Assembly (NCBI RefSeq): GCF_900109655.1 | Contig: NZ_FOAT01000002.1 | Location: forward strand, 276,657 to 340,656 | DNA: 64,000 bases | Source: Hominimerdicola alba | GTDB lineage: Bacteria; Bacillota; Clostridia; Oscillospirales; Ruminococcaceae | Direction of reading: 5' to 3' | Shown here: one piece after another, positions 38,404 to 46,582 of the stretch | How positions within the stretch are numbered: the stretch's first letter is position 1 | How the letters are laid out: each line of letters starts with the position of its first letter | The notes under the pieces: generated by a model | Database searches by the model: none | What the model was told of the DNA's origin: nothing | What the model saw: the letters and a program-made list of their open reading frames with translations, nothing else | Program-made: the position numbers and the translations under genes

Positions 38404-38487
38404 GTTTAGGGCAGAGGGTTCCCTAAACACGATTTTGCGGGGTATCGCAAAATCGGTATACGGATTCTTTCGGTATACGAAAGAATC
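38404..38487 (-). other. Candidate origin of transfer (oriT) upstream of mobC
   Basis: Three perfect stems follow each other: GTTTAGGG/CCCTAAAC (38404-38428), CGATTTTGCG/CGCAAAATCG (38430-38455) and GATTCTTTCG/CGAAAGAATC (38463-38487). GGTATAC occurs as a direct repeat at both edges of the third stem's left arm and loop. The position directly upstream of mobC is where oriT sits in mobilisable elements. Confidence 0.5.
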
Positions 38488-39946
38488 TATACTTGCTTCT
38501 GCAAGAAAAAATTTTGGTCATAAATCCGTTTCTTAAATCGAATTTACCAATGTCCAATAGGGCTGTTATCCAAATACTCATTATCGCTGCGCCGATATAC
38601 AACAGGTACATAATTAGCGCGTATGCTTTGAGCGATTTTGATAGTTGCATAACTATCTGCGGAGATACGCAGCTGTATTTATCCGATGTGTGGCAATTAT
38701 ATCTGACAACTATCAGTTCAGGCGATGCAAAAGCAAGCATATCAAACTACCGCAGATAGTATTCAGCGTTTGGCGGACGCGGGATATCATTGACTGATCT
38801 CCCAATACTTGGAACTGCAACTGCGACTAAAAGCATAGTAGATTTTGATAGCATTCTTCTCAATACGATGGACTGCTCCTTTCAGTTAATGATACTGACC
38901 ACCGCTAAGACTGCATAGCTTTCATTGAACCGGTCGGCTTGTACTTCTCACTTGCAACCTTATGTGTTTTGCCCTCTAAAAACGTTGTCCCTTGCAGTGA
39001 ATATATCTTAACACATATCATGATAGATTAGAAGGTACGCTGCGTCCCCCCTCTGAAAGCCTTGATTTTTAAGGGTTTGCGAAGCATCGGTGCCTATTTT
39101 CACTTTTCAAAAGTACGAAATTGCGTGGTTTTGCATCCCGGAGGGGGTACGCAGCGTACCCCCTTTTTGAAAAATTATTTTGTAAATATTCTGTAAACGA
39201 GAAGACGAAGCAGCCGAACAAAATGTTCGACAGCCTTGTTTTATAACTGACTATCAGTCCTGTATAACTATGATTCCTTCGTCAAGTTCCACTATAGCAC
39301 ATATTCCCCGATTTGTCATTGAGTGAAAAAGGATCAATTATTCGATGCAAAATTCCATTGATACCCAAAAAATCGTGCGGCGCATACGCGCTTGATATTG
39401 AATTGAAGCAAAAATGGTATGAAAAATAGGCATAAAAAAACAGCGGTACCGAACAAAGTGCATTTCGGTATCGCTGTCGTGTATTATTATATGATCGTGC
39501 AGTCAGCCGCGCAAAAAGCGCGACGAAAATTGTTCATGCTGCGTAAACGGCAGCATAGGCAGGTAGCACCGCTGGCTATACAAACCCCGACTGAGGGCGG
39601 GCTTTGCATAGGCTGCGCGGTACTACCTGCTCAGAGGGGACTTCTCGGCTGTCGCCTCGGTCGGTGCTTCTGCCTTCGGCAGAGGTGTCCACCGGACACC
39701 CGCACCCCTCCGAGACCTCCCCGAAGCGACCTAATGGTCGGGGAAAGAAAAAAGGCTTCTGCTGATTTGTGTGCAGAAGTCTTCGTATATCATTCTTAAT
39801 ATTATCTGTTTCACCAGTTCTTCCACCGCTCCGAAAGACTTACCATAGATGCAAAGACTGAACATCTGAAGTGCTATCCCTTTTCTTTACTCCATAATTT
39901 CCTGCATCATCGTCTCGATAGGTTTTATGTCAAAAGAATATAAAGA
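38488..39946. other. Non-coding remainder of the mobile element
   Basis: I find no convincing gene in these 1.4 kb. GGGGGTACGC-A-GCGTACCCCC at 39137-39157 with a following TTTTT is a strong terminator; a related inverted copy lies at about 39029-39047. A 39540-39740 stretch is unusually GC-rich and free of coding signals although a 126-codon frame crosses it. A stem CTTCTGC/GCAGAAG at about 39752-39780 ends it. Confidence 0.5.
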
Positions 39947-40558
39947 TCAAAGTTGTTTCTGCTTGCTGAATTGAGTTACTTGGTCAAATATACTCCTTAT
40001 AACTCTCGCAGGACTTCCCACGGCTATCATGTTTTCGGGAATATCCTTTGTGACTACCGAGCCTGCACCGATAACGGCATTGTCTCCGATCGTCACGCCT
40101 GCAAGGACAGTTGAGTTTGAGCCTATCCATACATTTTTGCCGATATGAATTGGCTTCGGTATCAGATCGTGACGTTCTTCGGGCAGAAGTCCGTGGTTCA
40201 GCGTAGCCAGCACAGTGTTATGTCCGATCAGCGCACCGTCACCGATGTAGATACCGCCCTGATCCTGAAACTTACAGCCCGCATTGATGAACACGCCCTT
40301 GCCAAGATGAATGTTCTTTCCGCAATCCGTATAAAACGGTGGAAACAGCCCTACCTCAACAGGCTCTCCGATAAGCTCCGACATAAGCGCATTGATCTCA
40401 TCAGGAGTATGATAGTGATTATTGATCTCCATTGTGATACGGATAGCCTCCTGACTGAGCCTGTGCATCGTCTGATGAACACCGCATTCAGCCGTGACCT
40501 GACTGCCGCTGTTCATGAAGTCGAGAAATTTTTGCAATTCTTGAGTTGACGTTGTCAT
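39947..40558 (-). CDS. Sugar O-acetyltransferase (LacA/NodL/Maa type)
   Basis: A 203-residue left-handed beta-helix acetyltransferase. Hexapeptide repeats run from about 75 to 185 (for example IHIGKNVWIGSNSTVLAGVTIGDNAVIGAGSVVTKDIP), and the catalytic His is in LATLNHGL. An N-terminal helical Mac domain includes the HYHTPDEINALMSELIG region. ATG 40558 follows CGGAGGAAACAGCT. It is the last gene of the LysR-linked cluster. Confidence 0.9.
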   Translation of the reverse strand: MTTSTQELQKFLDFMNSGSQVTAECGVHQTMHRLSQEAIRITMEINNHYHTPDEINALMSELIGEPVEVGLFPPFYTDCGKNIHLGKGVFINAGCKFQDQGGIYIGDGALIGHNTVLATLNHGLLPEERHDLIPKPIHIGKNVWIGSNSTVLAGVTIGDNAVIGAGSVVTKDIPENMIAVGSPARVIRSIFDQVTQFSKQKQL

Positions 40559-40577
40559 AGCTGTTTCCTCCGATATA

Positions 40578-41684
40578 TTATTTATATTTCTCCCACCAAT
40601 GTTCATTGAAAGAAGAAACATCGTCATAGTTTACAGTCTGCCCCAACCTCGGTGTCGCAAGGCTCACGCCCTGTTCTTCAGCAGCCTTGACTGCTCTTTC
40701 GGGCGGATCGTACCATGAATGGTTTGATAGCACGAACGCTCCCCAATGCACAGGTATCAGCCACTTTGCGTGAACGTCCTTTGCCGCCTGCACGGTCTGT
40801 TCGGGGAACATATGCGTTTCATTCCAGCCGCTGTCATACTGTCCCGAATCTGCAAGCATAAGCTCTGTTTCACCAAATCGTTCGTAGACCTGTTCAAACA
40901 CATCATAATAACCGGTGTCTCCCGAATAATATACGCTGTGAGTGCTGTTCTTGATATACAGTCCGCCCCATAAGGTGACATTCATTTTAAGCGGATTTCT
41001 GCCTGTGTAGTGCTGTGCGGGAGTGAGCGTATATGTAATTCCGTCAAGCTCGATGCTCTCCCACCAGTACAGAGGGTGCAGCTTGCTCTCATCAACGCCC
41101 CAGCCTTTCAGCATCACGTCAATGCCAAGCGGCACAACATAGTGACTTACTCTGCCGTCTATCGCCTTGATGACATTGTAATCGAGATGATCGTAATGGT
41201 CGTGTGAGATGAAAAGCACATCAATATCGGGGACATTCTCTATTTCAAGGGCAAGCTCCGAAAAGCGCTCCGGTCCTGCAAAGCCCACAGGCGATGAACG
41301 GTCACTCAGCACGGGATCAATAAAGATATTTTTATCTCCAAGCTGAATAAGAGAGGTCGAATGACCGAGCCATGTTACTTTCAGTTCTCCGTCAGCAGCT
41401 CGCTCTACACTTTCGATCTTTACGGCAGGGAGCTTTTTATCGGGAACCGTCTTGCTGCTTTTTTTGTCCTGATCTCCTGTCATTACTGTAAAATCACTCT
41501 CGTTATGGAATTGCTTATCATAATACAGGTCGGTCTTGTCGGCGTATTCCTTCTGCTCGTCTTTGCCCGGAGCATCACCGATGGGAGGATAGAATTTCAG
41601 GAAAAGCAAGCCGATCAAGAGTATTACTGCAAGCAATATCACAATTATAAGCAGGACTTTCCCGCATTTTTTCAGTGCTTTCAT
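40578..41684 (-). CDS. Membrane-anchored MBL-fold hydrolase (UlaG/NAPE-PLD-like)
   Basis: A 368-residue protein with an N-terminal membrane anchor (about 8-30) and a metallo-beta-lactamase-fold domain (about 95-360). Metal ligands are in SHDHYDHLD, with later ligands in GDTGYYDVF and PVHWGAF. The best-known relatives are the lactonase UlaG and N-acylphosphatidylethanolamine phospholipase D; substrate here is unknown. ATG 41684 follows AGGTGGTGGATGTA; a GTG four codons earlier is in frame. Confidence 0.85.
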   Translation of the reverse strand: MKALKKCGKVLLIIVILLAVILLIGLLFLKFYPPIGDAPGKDEQKEYADKTDLYYDKQFHNESDFTVMTGDQDKKSSKTVPDKKLPAVKIESVERAADGELKVTWLGHSTSLIQLGDKNIFIDPVLSDRSSPVGFAGPERFSELALEIENVPDIDVLFISHDHYDHLDYNVIKAIDGRVSHYVVPLGIDVMLKGWGVDESKLHPLYWWESIELDGITYTLTPAQHYTGRNPLKMNVTLWGGLYIKNSTHSVYYSGDTGYYDVFEQVYERFGETELMLADSGQYDSGWNETHMFPEQTVQAAKDVHAKWLIPVHWGAFVLSNHSWYDPPERAVKAAEEQGVSLATPRLGQTVNYDDVSSFNEHWWEKYK

Positions 41685-41723
41685 TACATCCACCACCTGG
41701 TATTTTATACTTCATGTGAATAA

Positions 41724-42719
41724 TTACATATTCTCCTTGAAAAAGCTCTCCAGCTTGTCAAACGGAATGACCTTCTTTTCACCGCCGTCATACAGATCGG
41801 TATGAGAAGCTCCCTCAATAATGAGAAGTTCCTTGTTATCGGTGTATTTGCTGTCCTTCGTCATATTCTCGTAAGCGTCCCTGCCGAAATAACAGGAGTG
41901 AGCCTTTTCACCGTGAACGATCATCACAGCTGAGCGTATCTCGTTGCTGTACTGCAATATCGGCATATTGATAAACGACATACAGCCGATCACGTTCCAA
42001 CCGCTGTTGGAGTTGAGAGAACGAGGGTGATAACCTCTCTCAGTCTTGTAATATGCGTGATAATCCTTGACGAAATATGGTGCGTCATCGGGCAGAGGAT
42101 CAACAACACCGCCTGCGCGGACATATTCACCGCTTGCATAATCCTTTGTACGCTGGGTATTCATAGCCACCTTGCTCGCATATCTTTTCTCCTCGCTGTC
42201 CTCAGAATCAAAATATCCCTTTGAAGCGACTCTTGTCATATCATACATCGTGGAAGCGACAGTCGCCTTGATACGGGTATCCAAAGCCGCCGCATTGATC
42301 GCCATACCGCCCCAACCGCAGATGCCGAGGATACCGATCCGCTCAGGATCGACATTGTCCTGCACGGAGAGGAAGTCAACGGCAGCGGAGAAATCTTCGG
42401 TATTGATGTCGGGAGAAGCCATGTATCTCGGCTGTCCGCCGCTTTCACCTGTAAAAGAAGGATCAAAGGCGATGGTCAGAAAGCCGCGCTCTGCGAGTGT
42501 CTGCGCATACAGGCCGCTGCTCTGCTCCTTGACCGCACCGAAGGGTCCGCTGACAGCTATCGCAGGGAGCTTGTCCGAAGCGTTCTTTGGGATATACATA
42601 TCAGCGGCAAGTGTAATGCCGTAGCGATTGTGGAAAGTGACCTTCTTGTGGTCAACCTTATCGGACTTCGGGAAAGTCTTGTCCCATTCAGTGGTTAAAG
42701 TCAGCATTTCTTCTTTCAT
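41724..42719 (-). CDS. Alpha/beta hydrolase with Cys nucleophile motif
   Basis: A 331-residue hydrolase. The nucleophile elbow reads GICGWGG, so Cys replaces the usual Ser, as in dienelactone-hydrolase-like enzymes; the late Asp/His are expected in the MIVHGEKAHS and IEGASHTDLYD segments. No signal peptide. ATG 42719 is preceded by GAGGAGGTACTGAAC. It lies 14 bases after the flavodoxin-family gene in the same operon. Confidence 0.85.
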   Translation of the reverse strand: MKEEMLTLTTEWDKTFPKSDKVDHKKVTFHNRYGITLAADMYIPKNASDKLPAIAVSGPFGAVKEQSSGLYAQTLAERGFLTIAFDPSFTGESGGQPRYMASPDINTEDFSAAVDFLSVQDNVDPERIGILGICGWGGMAINAAALDTRIKATVASTMYDMTRVASKGYFDSEDSEEKRYASKVAMNTQRTKDYASGEYVRAGGVVDPLPDDAPYFVKDYHAYYKTERGYHPRSLNSNSGWNVIGCMSFINMPILQYSNEIRSAVMIVHGEKAHSCYFGRDAYENMTKDSKYTDNKELLIIEGASHTDLYDGGEKKVIPFDKLESFFKENM

Positions 42720-42732
42720 GTTCAGTACCTCC

Positions 42733-43269
42733 TCAGATCTTTCTGCCCATATCATAGGCTTCTTTCAGTTTCGGGTTATCTTTTATTTCTCCGACAGCAG
42801 TAACACCGCCGCAGAACAGCGTGCCGACCAGTTTTGCCTTTTCAAAGCAGTCCACCCAGCCCTCAATGCCTGAGAAAGCCTTTTCGGGAACGTGTTTCCC
42901 ATCTTCGGCTGCCGCTGCAAGGGCATATACCTCACGGAACCGATAGTCAGATGGATACAGCGGATTCGCTCTGTCGAGCATGGTTTTCAGGATACCGCTC
43001 ATTTCGTAGTAATAGATCGGCGTTGCAAACACAAGCACATCGGCGTGAAGCATCTTCTCACGGATCGCATCTGCATCATCGTGCATAAAGCACCGCTGTG
43101 TTTTCTGACAGGCAAGACAGCCTACACAGAACCTGATCTCCTTATCTCGCAGAGATACAAGCTCCACCTCATGTCCTGCTGACTTTGCGCCCTCTGCAAA
43201 AGAAACCGCAAGCTGTTCGGAGTTTGAGTTTTTTCGCAGACTTGATGATATGACAAGCACTTTCTTCAT
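42733..43269 (-). CDS. Flavodoxin-family NAD(P)H-dependent reductase
   Basis: A 178-residue FMN reductase-like protein. The flavin phosphate loop is SSSLRKNSNSEQLA (about 8-21); VFATPIYYYEMSGILKTMLDR is the second diagnostic block. A Cys-rich segment FCVGCLACQKTQRCFMHDD is typical of the iron-sulfur flavoprotein-like members. It probably handles quinones or other small oxidants. Part of the LysR-linked operon. Confidence 0.88.
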   Translation of the reverse strand: MKKVLVISSSLRKNSNSEQLAVSFAEGAKSAGHEVELVSLRDKEIRFCVGCLACQKTQRCFMHDDADAIREKMLHADVLVFATPIYYYEMSGILKTMLDRANPLYPSDYRFREVYALAAAAEDGKHVPEKAFSGIEGWVDCFEKAKLVGTLFCGGVTAVGEIKDNPKLKEAYDMGRKI

Positions 43270-43284
43270 GATGTTTCCTCCTGA

Positions 43285-43758
43285 TTATTCTTTCAGCGAG
43301 AGCGTGACAGTCACATCGCCCTCACCGAATAATGCCTTTAATTCTTCCTGTGTCGTATTCTCAATATGTCCGAGCTTTGTGTAGCTCCACGAATTGGAGT
43401 TATAGAATATCGTCATCTGATTTCCCTGATAAAGCATTATGTCGCCCGGTTCTGTTGATAGTTGTTCATCGGTTTTAGTGAGAGACCATGGAAGGTCTCC
43501 GACCTTTTCAAACCCGCCGTATTCGTTCAGCGTAACGGTGATCGGCTCTGATTTCAGCTTTTCGGCGAGTTCTTTTGCGGCGGTACTGTTTGCAAGTTCG
43601 GCTGTCAGTTTATTATCGTTTACATCTATTATGATCTCCATTTGTGAAACCTCCATTACATCTGAGGTGTTTGATCCCGAACCGCTTGATACAGGAGCTC
43701 CGCAAGCGGAACTCATCAATCCTATCAATATTGAAATAATGATCTCTATCAGTTTCAT
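43285..43758 (-). CDS. Lipoprotein with cyclophilin-like fold domain
   Basis: A 157-residue lipoprotein with lipobox MSSACG (Cys19) and a Ser/Gly-rich linker. The C-terminal 115 residues match the small cyclophilin-like domain often seen next to flavodoxin and hydrolase genes (MEIIIDVNDNKLTAELANS, GDIMLYQGNQMTIFYNSNSW). Its start overlaps the stop of the 70-residue gene upstream as ATGA. Confidence 0.8.
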   Translation of the reverse strand: MKLIEIIISILIGLMSSACGAPVSSGSGSNTSDVMEVSQMEIIIDVNDNKLTAELANSTAAKELAEKLKSEPITVTLNEYGGFEKVGDLPWSLTKTDEQLSTEPGDIMLYQGNQMTIFYNSNSWSYTKLGHIENTTQEELKALFGEGDVTVTLSLKE

Positions 43759-43967
43759 AGGAAGTCCTCCTTTTTCATCATGAACACCAGATAATCAAGG
43801 CAGCTTATGCACCGTTCCTTATTATGTATCTCATCGAGCAGCTCTCTTCTGTGAGCGGCAAGCATTTTCTCGCATAGTTTTATGTCACCTGAACAGGTAT
43901 CGAATTGCTCGATAAATACATCATCACAACCGGCATCGATCAGATTTTGCCTGATACTTTCTTTCAT
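43755..43967 (-). CDS. Small hypothetical protein
   Basis: A 70-residue helical protein with three Cys (CCISCLDY-like CISCLDYLVFMM near the end). I recognise it only as a small gene that commonly accompanies such LysR-linked clusters. It is the first gene of the divergent operon; start ATG follows GGGGGTGAGCAT. Confidence 0.7.
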   Translation of the reverse strand: MKESIRQNLIDAGCDDVFIEQFDTCSGDIKLCEKMLAAHRRELLDEIHNKERCISCLDYLVFMMKKEDFL

Positions 43968-43997
43968 ATGCTCACCCCCGACTTTCTTGTTGTATTC

Positions 43998-44026
43998 ATT
44001 ATAACATGGTCATCTGTAAATAGCAA
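43998..44026 (-). promoter_or_regulatory. Promoter of the LysR-linked operon
   Basis: Minus strand TTGCTA, 17 bases, TATAAT. The -35 box overlaps one arm of the ATAGCA/TGCTAT inverted repeat. Confidence 0.75.
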
Positions 44027-44051
44027 ATACCTATATTGAATAGACTGCTAT
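44020..44051. promoter_or_regulatory. Likely LysR operator
   Basis: ATAGCA (44020-44025) and TGCTAT (44046-44051) form a perfect inverted repeat in the divergent region, touching the -35 of the operon and lying next to the -35 of the regulator gene. TATTGAATA in between is a second partial palindrome. Confidence 0.5.
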
Positions 44052-44053
44052 GC

Positions 44054-44082
44054 TTGACAGTTATAGTGATATGTGGTATGAT
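44054..44082 (+). promoter_or_regulatory. Promoter of the LysR-type regulator gene
   Basis: TTGACA, 17 bases, TATGAT, about 20 bases before the start at 44104. Confidence 0.8.
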
Positions 44083-44103
44083 ATACAAAAGGAGGCGGAG
44101 TGT

Positions 44104-45024
44104 ATGGATATTCGTGTACTCAGATATTTTCTTGCGGTCGCAAGAGAACAGAGCTTTTCTACTGCGGCAGAACGGCTTTATCTTTCACAGCCGACGCTGT
44201 CCCGTCAGTTGAAGGAATTGGAAGATGAGCTTGGAAAGCCTCTACTGATCCGTTCCAACAAAGGCGTTACACTGACCGAGGAGGGCATGATACTCCGCAA
44301 GCGTGCGGAGGAGATCGTGGAGCTTATGGATAAAACCGAGCAGGAGGTCAGGCAGAGCAATGACAATGTGTCCGGAACGGTGTATATCGGTGCGGGAGAG
44401 ACCTATGCGATCAAACTGATCGCAGATACCGCACACAAGCTGAGAAAAGATTATCCCAATATTCATTACAGCTTTTTCAGCGGCAACGGCACTGATGTCA
44501 TGGAAAAGCTCGAACACGGGCTGATGGATTTCGGGCTGATTTTCGGGAATGTAGACCGAACCAAATACGAAGCCATTGAGATACCTTTGCACGATACATG
44601 GGGCGTACTGATGCGCCGTAACGAGCCGCTTGCGAAGAAGGAAACAGTTACAGTTGCAGATATTGCAGGACTTGATCTGATCATTCCACGCCAACCGAAT
44701 CACAGTACAATGCTATCTGAACTGATCGCAGAACAGGCACCTGATGCGAATATCGTTGCTGAGTATAACCTCATCTACAACGCTTCTGTCATGGTGAATG
44801 AAGGCATCGGCAGTGCTATCTCACTGGATAAACTGATCAATGTCAGTGGTGACAGCCGCCTATGCTTCCGACCTTTTGAACCGCGCAGGGAGGCAGTCAG
44901 CTATTTCATCTGGAAACGCTATCCTGTATTCACAAAGGCTGCAAGCACATTTTTAGAGCAATTCAGAAAAGACTTGATATCCTTAACGAGTCGTGATCTA
45001 AGTAAGAATATAATGAATATTTGA
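44104..45024 (+). CDS. LysR-family transcriptional regulator
   Basis: A 306-residue regulator. The winged helix-turn-helix (about 1-60) reads MDIRVLRYFLAVAREQSF and AAERLYLSQPTLSRQLKELE; residues 90-290 form the ligand-binding domain. ATG 44104 follows AAAGGAGGCGGAGTGT; a longer frame from 44050 covers the promoter. It is divergent from the 43967-39947 operon, which it probably controls. Ligand unknown. Confidence 0.93.
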   Translation: MDIRVLRYFLAVAREQSFSTAAERLYLSQPTLSRQLKELEDELGKPLLIRSNKGVTLTEEGMILRKRAEEIVELMDKTEQEVRQSNDNVSGTVYIGAGETYAIKLIADTAHKLRKDYPNIHYSFFSGNGTDVMEKLEHGLMDFGLIFGNVDRTKYEAIEIPLHDTWGVLMRRNEPLAKKETVTVADIAGLDLIIPRQPNHSTMLSELIAEQAPDANIVAEYNLIYNASVMVNEGIGSAISLDKLINVSGDSRLCFRPFEPRREAVSYFIWKRYPVFTKAASTFLEQFRKDLISLTSRDLSKNIMNI

Positions 45025-45028
45025 AAAC

Positions 45029-45065
45029 AATCCCGAAGCCAACCTTATAAGTCAACTTCGGGATT
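45029..45065 (+). terminator. Terminator after the LysR gene
   Basis: AATCCCGAAG pairs with CTTCGGGATT, followed by CATTATTT. Confidence 0.75.
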
Positions 45066-45318
45066 CATTATTTCATATAAAACGTATCCTCGACATTTCG
45101 GTCACAAATATCGACTTTCAGAGTCAAAACTCTACGCTATTACAGCGTTTTTCAGTCTATCGACTTCATCGTCGGGAATCCTATGATAAATATCCATTCA
45201 TATCAGTTTGAAAAGTAGGGAAGAAATGATCGATTTGGCTGTCATGTGTACGTTGTGAGAAACCTATATCAAAAGGGTCTTCCACAATAAAGCTCGCACT
45301 CTGTAGGCGCCCCATCAC

Positions 45319-45690
45319 TCAAAGTAAAGAATGCAGGTTCGGGATATGGCGCTGGGATAGCAGGCGGCATTGTTCGGAGATGAAATCTATCTGTTCGATC
45401 AGGTCGGCGGGGTCAGCTGAGGATAGGGCGGGCAGGCGGCTCATTTCGGCGGAGATGGCTGTGACGCTGTTGAAGTTTTCGAGGAATGAGAGTATCTTGC
45501 AGTGGTTCTGCCAGCAGGTGCAGAGTTCATTGATATTGGCAGATGGGTCAGTGTTTGCGACGGCTTGTTCCCTTATCTCAGCGCAGAGATCCTGTATGCG
45601 GGCATCGGCATTTCGGACATAGGCGGCGGAGAATATACCCGCGGTGAGGATAGTGGTCAGGAGAGTGAGGCTTATCAGCAGACGTTTCAT
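45319..45690 (-). CDS. DUF4363-family membrane-anchored protein
   Basis: A 123-residue protein with one N-terminal membrane segment (about 3-23) and a helical outside domain. DUF4363 proteins are typically encoded beside DUF421/YetF-family genes, as here. ATG 45690 overlaps the stop of the upstream DUF421 gene and follows AAGGAGCCAAGAAA. Function unknown; start of the longer frame at 45798 is not supported. Confidence 0.8.
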   Translation of the reverse strand: MKRLLISLTLLTTILTAGIFSAAYVRNADARIQDLCAEIREQAVANTDPSANINELCTCWQNHCKILSFLENFNSVTAISAEMSRLPALSSADPADLIEQIDFISEQCRLLSQRHIPNLHSLL

Positions 45691-46364
45691 TTTCTTGGCT
45701 CCTTTTTTATAATAGTATATTTTGTGGGGTTTTCGGCGGTCATTATGAATATCTCGGGGATAGAAGCGCCATCGGCTTTGACTACCTTGTTTAGCCATTC
45801 CATATCAAGCCCGAGAAAATTCAAAGCGGCGGTGGAGACTTCACCGTCGCTTATCAGCATGACGGGCGGGTCGGTGTCAGCAGGGGCAAGACCTAAGTCC
45901 TTTGCCGTGGGCGGTGCGGCGGTCTTCTTGGGGCAGACGGAGATGGTGCCTGTTGTCTCGGCTACGGCGAACTGGACATCTGCAAGGTCGAAAATCTGCT
46001 GGGCGCGGAGTGCCGCCATGAGGTCATCGGTGGTGAAACGGAGTTCCCGCATGGCTTTCTGGTCTATCCTGCCGTTGGAGATTATCAGCTTTGATGAACC
46101 GCTGACAGTTCGGCGGATACGGCGCGACCTAAGGGAGAGATAGGATACTATCACATCGATGCTGACCAGTGTAAAAACAGGGACGATGCCCATTATCATG
46201 GGTATGCTGATATCTTCTACCGTGAGGGTGGCGATATTGGATAGCAGCATGGTTATCACCAGTTCGCTGGGCTGGAGGTCGCCTATCTGCCGTTTGCCCA
46301 TCAGCCTGACGGCGGCGGTTATTACAAAATACAGGATGATCGAGCGGATAAAAACTATTAGCAT
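45687..46364 (-). CDS. DUF421 (YetF-like) membrane protein
   Basis: A 225-residue protein with two or three N-terminal membrane segments, then the DUF421 domain containing MGKRQIGDLQPSELVITMLLSNIA and a cytosolic tail with LRFTTDDLMAALRAQQIFDLADVQFAV. Members include B. subtilis YetF, linked to spore germination and membrane physiology. ATG 46364 follows GTGAGGTACACA. It forms a two-gene unit with the DUF4363 gene. Confidence 0.85.
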   Translation of the reverse strand: MLIVFIRSIILYFVITAAVRLMGKRQIGDLQPSELVITMLLSNIATLTVEDISIPMIMGIVPVFTLVSIDVIVSYLSLRSRRIRRTVSGSSKLIISNGRIDQKAMRELRFTTDDLMAALRAQQIFDLADVQFAVAETTGTISVCPKKTAAPPTAKDLGLAPADTDPPVMLISDGEVSTAALNFLGLDMEWLNKVVKADGASIPEIFIMTAENPTKYTIIKKEPRK

Positions 46365-46433
46365 TGTGTACCTCACTTTTTGTAATTGTTGGCAGCGATC
46401 CACAAGACAGAACACTGAACTCCCGCCCCTGCC

Positions 46434-46472
46434 AATAATTATGAATTATGCATTATGAATTATGAATTAAAA
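46434..46472. repeat. AATTATGAATT short repeats (inverted copy of 7684-7716)
   Basis: Several overlapping ATTATGAATTATG units; the reverse complement matches the AT-rich repeat at 7684-7716. Confidence 0.65.
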
Positions 46473-46482
46473 ATTTACCCCG

Positions 46483-46511
46483 TTGCATTTTTCGACGGAG
46501 TGTGATATAAT
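46483..46511 (+). promoter_or_regulatory. recQ promoter
   Basis: TTGCAT, 17 bases, TATAAT with TGA extension. A start at 46529 would lie only about 11 bases after the transcript start. Confidence 0.8.
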
Positions 46512-46582
46512 ATACTGTGTATGTATAATTGGGCGGTCAAATTGACTGCTGCAACGTTTATCTCGGAAAGAGTGATGTTTCA

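Noticed and set aside
38493-38759. An 88-codon frame beside the oriT-like region
   Set aside because: No ribosome site and no recognisable pattern; kept as non-coding.
39419-39799. A 126-codon frame in the mobile element
   Set aside because: No ribosome site; the end is Arg/Pro/Cys-rich from a GC-rich non-coding stretch.
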